Source: Bacteroidota bacterium (GTDB lineage Bacteria > Bacteroidota > Bacteroidia > B-17B0 > Aurantibacillaceae). Taken from it: 64,000 nt of DNA. Under the pieces are notes generated by a model. The model made no database searches, was not told where the DNA came from, and saw only the letters and a list, made by a program, of their open reading frames with translations. This document shows positions 44,023-54,300 of the stretch, piece by piece; position 1 is the first letter of the stretch, and every line of letters begins with the position of its first letter. The stretch is from positions 1 to 64,000 of the forward strand of contig CANFTW010000016.1 in the NCBI GenBank assembly GCA_947450025.1, read 5' to 3'. The position numbers and the translations under genes are program-made.

Positions 44023-44721
44023 CTGAAAAGAGCCTATAACATAGTTTTTTATCTTTTGATTCTTCTATCGTATGCAGGAGTTAGCCAAAATCTTATTAAA
44101 GGAATTGTCACAGAACCCGACAGTGTTACACCAATGCCTTTTGTATATGTCATTAACTGCGAAACAGGACTAGGACAAATGAGTGATGGTAATGGTAAAT
44201 TCTCTATTGCTGCCGGTGATAAAGATTCGATTATATTCTCGTTTGTTGGTTACACGCGATTAAAACTTCCTGCGAGCAAATTATATAAAGGCTTGTACAA
44301 AGAATGCACAGTTGTAATGGAAGAAACCGCCTTTAAACTTAACCAAGTTGTTGTTAGCGACTTTAAATTAAAACCTTATGAAAAAGATTACATGAAAAGG
44401 GTGATTAAAGGATCTAAAATCAGCCTTATTAACGCCGCACAAAGTCCGATATCAGCGCTTTATATGCAGTTTAGTCAGAAAGGAAAAGAGCAACGAAAAC
44501 TAGCAGCCATTTTTGAAGAAATTTTTATTCAAGAAGAGGTAGCCAAAAAGTTTAATGCCGAAACCTTACGAAAACTGACCGGGGACGACAAAATTGATTT
44601 TGAAAGATTTAGAAAATATTGCTACTACCTCAGTAACGAATACATTCTTAAGCATAATGGTTATGAATTGTATGACCGCGTCATGGATTGCTACTATCGC
44701 TGGAAGGAGGAGAAACGATAG
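44023..44721 (+). CDS. Secreted CarboxypepD-reg-like domain protein, probable CTG start
   Basis: The frame is open from 44008, with no ATG, GTG or TTG before 44056. A TTG at 44056 gives MILLSYAGVSQ, which lacks a positively charged n-region. CTG at 44023 would give MKRAYNIVFYLLILLSYAGVSQ, a proper signal peptide. The mature part begins with a carboxypeptidase regulatory-like domain (NLIKGIVTEPDSVTPMPFVYVIN, about 22-95) typical of Bacteroidota outer membrane systems. It is followed by a soluble helical region without a barrel. Its stop abuts purN, which runs the opposite way. Function unknown. The start is unusual or a former ATG was lost. Confidence 0.7.
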   Translation: MKRAYNIVFYLLILLSYAGVSQNLIKGIVTEPDSVTPMPFVYVINCETGLGQMSDGNGKFSIAAGDKDSIIFSFVGYTRLKLPASKLYKGLYKECTVVMEETAFKLNQVVVSDFKLKPYEKDYMKRVIKGSKISLINAAQSPISALYMQFSQKGKEQRKLAAIFEEIFIQEEVAKKFNAETLRKLTGDDKIDFERFRKYCYYLSNEYILKHNGYELYDRVMDCYYRWKEEKR

Positions 44722-45285
44722 TTATAATATCATTTCTATCGCTTTTGGGAAATATTCAAATTCTAATTTTCTAATTTTTGCAGATAAAGATTCAGGAGTG
44801 TCTGTATCGTCAACCTTACATTTAGCTTGCAAAATCACTTCTCCTTTATCATATTCCTCATTGACATAATGAATTGTAATTCCACTCTCCACTTCTTGAT
44901 GCTCAATAACTGCTTGATGAACGCGTATGCCATACATGCCTTTACCGCCATATTTAGGCAATAAGGACGGATGAATATTAATGATTTTATTAGGGAATGA
45001 TTTAATGAATTGTTCAGGTACCTTCAAAAGAAATCCAGCTAATATGATGATATCAATTTTCTCTGTATTTAAAAATTCAATAATCTGAGAGGTATACTCA
45101 TTAAAGGCTGTTTTACTAATGATTTGAACATTTTTCTTATGTTTTTCTGCTCTTGCGATTACACCAGCTTGATCAGAATTAGTGACTACTAACTTTATTT
45201 TTACGCGCTTATCTTGATTAAAATAATTAAATAAATTTTCAGCATTAGTACCTTCTCCTGAAGCAAATATGGCAATGTTTTTCAT
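44722..45285 (-). CDS. purN: Phosphoribosylglycinamide formyltransferase
   Basis: PurN uses 10-formyltetrahydrofolate to formylate glycinamide ribonucleotide, the step after PurD. At 187 residues it has normal length. The N-terminus MKNIAIFASGEGTNAENL binds phosphate. The catalytic Asn and His lie in INIHPSLLPKYGGKGMYG near residue 105, and the acid lies in ITIHYVNEEYDKGEV. The gene is convergent with the secreted protein gene with no intervening base, and is followed upstream by a terminator from the giant adhesin gene. Confidence 0.96.
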   Translation of the reverse strand: MKNIAIFASGEGTNAENLFNYFNQDKRVKIKLVVTNSDQAGVIARAEKHKKNVQIISKTAFNEYTSQIIEFLNTEKIDIIILAGFLLKVPEQFIKSFPNKIINIHPSLLPKYGGKGMYGIRVHQAVIEHQEVESGITIHYVNEEYDKGEVILQAKCKVDDTDTPESLSAKIRKLEFEYFPKAIEMIL

Positions 45286-45333
45286 TAAGTCGTCATTAAA
45301 ATAATCCTTCCACGAAAGTACAAATTTATATCA

Positions 45334-45363
45334 CAAAAAACGCCGCTTTTGAAGCTGCGTTTT
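45334..45363 (-). terminator. Terminator of the giant adhesin gene
   Basis: On the minus strand AAAACGCAGCTT pairs with AAGCGGCGTTTT, with one mismatch, followed by a T-run. It lies 19 bases after the stop at 45382. Confidence 0.8.
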
Positions 45364-45381
45364 AAGCATTATATGCAACTG

Positions 45382-48300
45382 TTACTGATTTTGTCTAATA
45401 ACTGTCACGTGGCCAACATAAGGATGCTTGTTACCTCGTAAGTCATATACTGATAATTTGTAAATATAAACTCCTTGTGGTGCCAATTTCGAACCGCCTT
45501 TTAAAGTTCCATCCCAACCTCTTCTAAAGTTATTACTTGAGAATACATTCTCTCCCCATCTATCAAAAATATCCATACGATAATTTTCTTCATCGATACC
45601 AATACCCATTGGCTGGAAGATGTCATTCTTGTCGTTTCCATCTGGTGTAAAGGCATTTGGAATATATAATGCAAAGTCAGGCGTAATTTCTACTGCAACC
45701 ATCGCCGTATCTCTGCAACCTTTAATTGATGTAGCAATTAAATGCACACTATAAACTCCAACGTTATTGTAATAATGGCTTGGGTTTGTGGCTGAAGAAT
45801 TATTAGAACCATTAGCCGCAGAAAGATCACCAAAATCCCAGAAATAACTTACTGCACCTTGAGAGGTGTTGACAAAATTAATATTAGGATCTAAAATACT
45901 TGCTACTGGTGGATTTGCATAAAACGATGCAATAGGTTGTTTATTAATAATAATATAATTTGTTTTTATTTCAGAATTAGAACAACCTGTTGTCGTATTA
46001 GTAATTACTAATTTTACAGTGACAGAATCTGCTGTTGCAAAATTATACGTCACAGGGTTAGTTGTTCCCATCATATCTTTATCCTCGTAATACCAAGTGT
46101 ATGAATAGTTGCCAACTGAACCAGGTGTAGCAAGGAAATCAATATTAGCAGGAGCACATGCTTCTAAGGTGTTAGCCGTAAAAGTAACGGTTGGCAATGG
46201 ATTTGTGACAACTGTAAATACAGTTGCCCCATTAGGCATGGTGCAACCATCGCTTACGATTAATGATATCGTATTAGTTGTTAATCCTGATGGCGCATTG
46301 CCAACATACATTAAAGAGCTTGTATTTGCCGCTGTTGGATTCCATATATAATTATACGGACCACCATTGCCAGGGCTTGTAATTGTAGGGGTTAATAAGC
46401 CTGCTGCTCCATGACACAAGGTAATTGAATTTCCTATCACACTTAATTGAGGAGTTACATTGACCGTGATGATCTTAGGCGATGGAGAACATCCTCTTGT
46501 ATCACTCACGGAAACTGTATATGTTGTGGTAACTGTAGGATTAACGGTTTGTGGCCCTCCTCCGGTAAATGGATTAGGCGACCATGTATATGAGTAGGCA
46601 GGCGAACCACTTTGTCCTGATGCTGTTAATTGAGTCGTTTGACCATAACAAATAGTAGGATCAGGGCTTACTAATAATAATAGTAAGCCTGGTTGTGTAA
46701 CCACTATTTGTTGAGAAGTAGCGCAACCATAACTGTCTGTTAATGTAGCCGTGTATACACCTTGAGCAACACCTGAGATACTTTGAGTTAATGCAGAAGT
46801 TGTGACAGTTTGCGATATTGGATTAGACCAAACAACTGTGTATGGTGCTGTTCCTGATGTATAATTTACAGTAATATCACCATTAGATAATCCAAAACAA
46901 GATGGCTGAGTAACCACTGGTGCAGATAAAATAGGGCTTGGAGCATCTGCTACACTAACCGTTTGCGTGATTGAACAACCATTTAAATCGGTAATCACAC
47001 ACTGCCAGTTATTGCCTGGCGCCATATTAGTAGCAACCATTCCTTGCTGTGTTGGTGCTGTATTCCAATTTAATGTATACGTTGGTGTTCCGCCACCAAC
47101 CGTAACTGTTGCTGAACCATTTGATACGCCACATTTTGCAGGCACCGAAGTATATGATGAAATTAATACCGATGGTTCCAAAATAGTGAAGTTCGCATTT
47201 ATAGAACAGGTTTTCGAGTCAGTAACTGTTAAGGCATAATTTCCTGCAACTAATCCAATTAATACACCGTTATTTCCAGCTTGAGCTGGAGTCCAAACAT
47301 AATTATAACCCGGTGTACCACCCTGAACTGCCGTTGAGATCAATCCATTAGTTCCGCCAAAACAAGATATATTACTATAACTTGATGCAGACATGACTAG
47401 TGCTTGTGGTTGAGAAATCACCACTTGAGATGAAGCTGCACAACCATTGGCATCTGTAATTGTTCCTGTATAGGTATTTGCAGGGACATTCACTAAAACA
47501 GAGGATGTTTGCGCAGAGGATGTCCAAGAATAATAATAAGGACTAGTTCCACCGTTACCTAAAATTGTAGCTGAGCCATTACTTAAATTAAAACAAGAAA
47601 CATCTGTAAAACTACTAATTGCAGTAACCAATTGTGTTGGCTGAGTAATATTAACTGAGGCTGTTCCAACACAACCCGCAGCATCAGTAACTGTAATATT
47701 ATGAAGACCTGCTGAAAAATTAGACACGTTTTGTGTGGTCTGTCCGCTTGACCAAAATGCTGTCACAGAGCCAGTACCACCAGATATCAAAGTAGTAGCT
47801 CCTCCATTATTTCCTCCAAAACAACTCACGTTAGTTTGAGTAAGCACTGAAACTGTTGGGCCAGTAATATCATTAATTAAGCCACTTGCATTTGCTTTAC
47901 AACCATTATTATCTGTTACCGTAAATGAATAAGCGCCTGCTAAGACATTACTATTACATAAGGTGTTAATATTATTACTCCATAAATAAGTTAACGGAGA
48001 AGTTCCGCCACTAACTACCACGCAAGCCTTACCATTGGATTGTCCACAATTTGAATTTGTAGCACTTACTACAGCTGTTAATAGAGCTGGTTCAGATAAT
48101 GTAAAAGTTAAAACAGTTGGGCACGAGCCATTCGATGTAATCGAAACAGTTTGAGGTCCAACACATAAATTATTAACTGAGTTACCTGATTGCAATCCTG
48201 GCAACCATAAAAATGTTGTAACACCCGCTCCGCCTGCATAAGCAATATTAGCAGTCCCATCACATAGGCCATGACATTTAGGATCTGTTGTAGTTAATGT

Positions 48301-51300
48301 TGTGGCAAATGGTGCCGGCTCTAAAATCGTTGTGACAGTAGATGTCGAACATCCATTTGCATCACTAACGCTTACCGTATAACCTCCTGCTGCTAAATTA
48401 TTTGCATTTGATGAACTTCCTCCATTAGGTGACCATGTATATGTATATCCTCCTGTTCCACCAGATGAAGAAACTACCGCAAATCCATTATTACCTCCGT
48501 GACATGTTACACTTCCTGTAGAGGATATATTAGCAACTAATTGAGTTGGTTGAGAAATAATAACTTGTGCACTTGCGGTACAAGAATTTTGATCAGTCGC
48601 TAATAGTGTATAGGTTCCCGCACATAATCCTGTTGCTGAAGGCGCCATAATTGGATTAGAACCACCAATCCAGACGTAACCAACCGCTCCAATGCCATTA
48701 GTACTTGAAGCAACTGCTGTAGCATTACATGCATTAAAACAAGAAACATTAGTGGAAGTAATACTTGCTGCCATTGCGGGTGGATTTGCTAAAGCCATGG
48801 TAGATGCAACTGTACATCCATTAGCATCAGTGACAATTAAATTATAATTTCCTGCGCCCAATAAATTACTTGTTGATGATGTGCCGCCTAGTCCAGACCA
48901 AGAATAAGAATAGCCTGAAGTGCCGCCTAATGCTGAAGCAATACCGTAACCATTTATAGCTCCAAAACATTTAGGTTGAGAGGTCACAATTCCAACTGTT
49001 AAAGGGGTAGGTTGAGTAATAGTAACATTAGTTGAGGCCACACAACCTGCTTGATCCGTTACTGAAACTGTATAAATATTACTTGAAAGGTTTGGGGCAA
49101 TAGACGAAACGTTACCATTACTCCAAGAATAGATATATGGAGCAACTCCACCTGTTACCGATGTCGTTGCTATACCATTTGAACCGCCATAACAACTTAC
49201 ATTCGTTTGAGATGCAATACTAATCAATGGTCCTGCAGTATTTGGTATCGTTGCTGAAACCACCTGAATACAATTGTTAGCATCCTGAACATTAATGGTA
49301 TAAGTACCTGCTAATAAAGACCCTTGACTAGCTGCATTAGATCCCGAACTCCAAGTATAGGTATAGGCAGCTGAAGCTCCACCTGACGCAACCACTGTTG
49401 CTGAACCATTTGCTTGATTGCAATTAGCAGAAGTTACCGTTGATGTTAAAGTAATGGACGTAGGTTGAGTAACTGTAATCGTTTGACTAATAGAACATCC
49501 ATTAGCATCAGTTACAATACAATTATAATTACCAATTGGCACGTTGGATACCGTTGATAATGTACTAGGAATAGTTGGCCATAAATAATGATATGGACTA
49601 GTTCCACCCGTACCAGAGGCAGAAACTGTGCCTGTTGACGTTCCGTAACATTTCACATTATTGGAATTCATTACCATATTTAAAATACTTGGTTGAGTCA
49701 TCACTCCTGTAATGGTGGTTTTACATCCAAAAAAATCTGTAATTAAACAAGAATAATTTCCTGGGCTTAAATTAGTTGCTGTAGCGTTTGTTTGTGCACT
49801 TGGTGTCCAAGAGTAGGTATATGGTGCAGTGCCTCCAATTGGACTTGCCGTCATTGACCCGTCATTAGATCCATTACAAGTAACTGCGGATGAAGCAGAA
49901 ATTACGGCAGTCCCTCCAGGAGTAACACCAATGACTGCTTGACCAGAAATCACACATCCATTCATATCAGTTGCCGTAACAGTATAAGTTCCTGATGGTA
50001 ATCCATTAGAAACAGGCAACGCTCCGCCATTTCCTGTCCAAGTATACGTATAAATAGGTGTTCCACCTGTTACTGTAGCAGATCCAACACCGTTTGATGC
50101 TGTACAATTTGCATTTTGAGAAGATACGAAAATCGATAATGCAGATGGTTGACTAATCGTCACCGTTTGTGATGCAACACATCCATTGGCATCTTTAATT
50201 CCAACTGCATAGGTTGCAGCAAATTGGTTTGCAAATGAATTAGATGCCTGATAAGCGCCTCCATTAATATTATATGAATATGAAGGAGTTCCGCCTGAAC
50301 CAACAACATTTATAGTACCCGTTGCTGTTCCAAAACATTTTGCTTGTATAGAAGTTGGCGCTAATGTTAATAAAGCTGGCTCACTTATTACTGCCGTTGT
50401 TGTAGCGGTACACCCTGCAACATCCTTTATTATTACCGTGTAAGTGCCTGCAGAAAGTCCAGAAAAACTTCCAATGCCATTTGTTTGGTATGGAGAAGTT
50501 AAAGTATAAGTATATGGTGCACCGCTACCACCAGAACCTGATGCTGTTAGTCCTCCATTCGCTCCTCCAAAACAACTTGTATTAGTGGTACTTAATATAG
50601 ATGCTGTAGGCATTCCATTATTTAACACATTATAATTTACTGTTAAAGTACATGAATTCGCATCTTTAACAGTTACGGTATGAGTTCCTGCTAATAAACC
50701 GTTAGTGGTTGCTCCAACTGCAAACGCACCTCCATCAAATGAATATTGAAAAGTAGGAGTCCCTCCTGTTACAGCTGTTACTGTTGCAGTTCCATTTGCA
50801 CTTCCACAACTTGCATTTGAAGTATTGACAGTTATTGAAGATGGGCCGACAGTTGTTCCAATAATAAATGTAGTTGAATATATACATCCATTGGCATCAC
50901 TTACTAATACTGTATGAGTTCCTGCTGCTAATCCTGATGTTAAATTAGAAGTTGAAACACCATCCACACTATATGAATATATTGCAGTTCCACCTGTTAC
51001 TCCTGTTATACTATATGTTCCGTTAGACAATCCACATCCTGCTAAAGTAGTTGTTCCTGTAATCGCAGTTGGACCAGGAATATTTGTCACTGAAACTGTT
51101 CTGGTTAATACACAGCCTTTAAAATCAGTTACTGTAAGTGAATAAATGCCTGCTAAAGCTCCCGTTAAAATACTTGAAATTCCTCCATTACTCCAGTTAT
51201 AAGTATAAGCAGGGCTTCCTCCGCTAACCGTTACTATCCCTGAACCATTAGCATTCCCGCAAGTGGCAGGAGTTAGCGCAGATGTTAGCGTTAAAGAAGA

Positions 51301-54300
51301 AGGTTGTGTTACTGTAATACTTTTAGTAATTACACAACCATTAGCATCTGTTAGCGTAACGCTATATGTTCCTGCTGGCGCTGTAGTTACTGATGATAAC
51401 GTACTACTACCTAATGCTGGCCATAAATAGTTATAAGGTGTTACACCTCCACTTCCACTAGCTGTTACGGTTCCTGTTGATGTTCCAAAACAATTTGCTG
51501 GTAGAGAAGAAACTGTAAGAGTTAATGCTGATGGCTGTGTTAACGTAACGGAAGCTGTTGCTGTACACCCTGAATTATCTTTTACAGTTACAACGTAGGC
51601 GCCTGCTGGTAAACCTGTAAAAACACCTGTTGAATTAATTACAACTGGCGCAGTTAATGTATATGTAAATGGAGATGTTCCTCCAACAGGTGTAACGGTG
51701 AAACTTCCTGTATTAGCTCCATTACAAAGAATATTAACAGAATTAGTAACAGAGGCGGTTGGTCCACTATTATTTAATTCAGTATAAGTAACTGTTAAGG
51801 TACATGAATTAGCATCTCTAATGGTAACCGAATGGGTTCCCGCTGATAAACCAGAAACAGTTGTTCCTGAAGCAAAAGCTGATCCATCAAATGAATATTG
51901 ATAGGCAGGCAAACCACCTGTAACTCCAGTGATGGTAGCTGTTCCATTTGCTGTTCCGCAAGTAGCGTTTGTAGTGATAACTGTGGCAGATGTTGGACCG
52001 TTAGCTGTATTAATATTAAAAGTAGTACTAAATGTACATCCGTTTAAATCCTTAACTAAAACCGTATGAACTCCTGCAGCTAAACTTGAGGTTAAACTTG
52101 AGGTGGCAACTGCATCAACACTATACGTGTATGCTGGTGTTCCACCTGTTACTCCAGTAATATTATAGGTTCCATTAGATAATCCACAACCTGCAAGAGT
52201 CGTCGTTCCTGTAATAGCAGTTGGACCAGGTATGTTTGTTATCGTTACTGAGCTTGTTAGAACACATCCATTAAAATCAGTCACCGTTATCGAGTAGGTT
52301 CCTGCTGAAACTGAAGTTAATACATTCGTTAAATTTCCATTACTCCAATTATAATTATAAGGCGTTGTTCCACCACTTACTGTTACCGATACAGAACCAT
52401 TTGCATTGCCGCAGGTAGCTGGTGTTAAAGTAGACGTTAAGGTTAATAAAGAGGGCTGCGTCACTGTTACTGTTTTTGTAATAGCACACAAATTCGCATC
52501 TTTAATCGTGACTGTATAATTTCCTGCAACAGCCCCTCCAACAGATGGCAATGTACTATTTCCTAAACTTGGCCATAAATAAGTATATGGAGCTACACCT
52601 CCAGAGCCTCCTGCAGAAACAGTTCCCGTAGCATTTCCAAAACAATTTACAGGAAGCGAACTAACGGTTGCCGTCACTACTGAAGGCTGTGTTAAAATTG
52701 CTGTTACAGTTGCAGTACATCCTGCATTGTCTTTAACTGTTATACTATATGAACCTGCGAGTAAGCCTGTAAATGTTCCTGTAGTATTAGTTTGTGTTGG
52801 TGCGGTTAATGTATAGGTGTATGGTGAAGTTCCGCCTGTTGGAACAACACTTAAACTTCCTGTTGAAGCTCCATTACATGAAATATTAAGCAAACTTGAA
52901 ATAGAGGCAGTAGGCGGAGCATTATTGATAACATTATAGGTTACCGTTAAGGTACATGAATTTGCATCTTTAATAGTTACAGAGTGTGTGCCTCCAGATA
53001 AACCAGATGCTGACGTAGTTGTTCCATAAGCTCCACCGTCAAATGAATATTGATAAGCAGACAATCCTCCTGTTACTGATGTGACAGTTGATGTTCCATT
53101 TGAAGAACCGCAACTTGCATTCGTGGTAACGATGGTTGCAGCTGTTGGTCCATTTGCAGAACTGATATTAAATGTTGTACTATATGTACATCCATTTGCA
53201 TCTTTAACTAAAATTGTATGAGCACCTGCGCCTAATCCTGAAGTTAAACTTGATGTTGCTACTCCATCGACACTAAATGTATATGCAGCTGTACCACCAG
53301 TAACTCCGGTAACATTATAAGTTCCATTCAATAATCCACAACCGGCTAATGTTGTAGTACCTGTAATTGCTGTTGGACCTGGAATATTCACAATAGATGT
53401 GGTTTTTGTATATACACATCCATTAACATCTTTAACCGTTACAGAATAGGTTCCTGGCGCTAAGCCAGTTGCTGGTGATACTGCAGAAAAAGCGCCTCCA
53501 TTAATCGCATACGTATAAGGAGACGTACCTCCAACAGGAGATCCAAATGTGAAACTACCATTATTATTTCCACATGTCGCATTTGTTGGCGTCATGGTAA
53601 TATTAGTTAGACCAGGAGACATTGTTAATGTAGCTGACACTGTATACGTACATCCGTAATTATTAGTTAATGTAATAATAGGCAAGCTAGCTCCTAGGCC
53701 AGTAACAGTTTGGCCAGAGACTGCACCAATACTACTAGCAAAAGATGAAATAGTTTGTAATCCAAAAGATGTATTATTAATTACAATTATTCCATTATTA
53801 TTTCCACAGGTAGGATTAGTATAAGTTAAAGTTGCTGCAGGATTAGGTCTTATTGTAACCGAAACCACTGCTGTTGCAGGAGGGCAGCCTCCACTTCCTG
53901 GAACTGTATAGGTATAATTATAAGCACCTGCAGCTAAACCAGCTGGATTAAACGTACCCAAATAGCCTCCAGTTAATGCTGGAGCAGGTCCAGTCCAAGT
54001 TCCAGTTGTCGAAACTCCTGCACCTAAAAGAGCGTATAAATTAGATGTCGCAGCTGAATTACAAACAGCTAATGTATTGCTAACACCTGCGTAAGGACCT
54101 GGTGTTACTGTTACGCATCTAACGGTTGTGTAACTGCAACCAAAGTTATCGACCGCTGTTAACGTGTAACAATAGGTGCCTGTTGCAGTGGGTGTAATGA
54201 CAGCATTATTACCTGATGTAGAAGTAATATTAGCCCCACTCCATGACTGCGCAACAATGGTTGGAGTAAAAGATTGAGATGCAGGGACTGCTGCATTAAA

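Noticed and set aside
45109-47239. Plus-strand ORFs antisense to the giant adhesin gene
   Set aside because: Long antisense frames are expected in Thr/Val/Gly-rich repeat genes. None has a signal peptide or family match.
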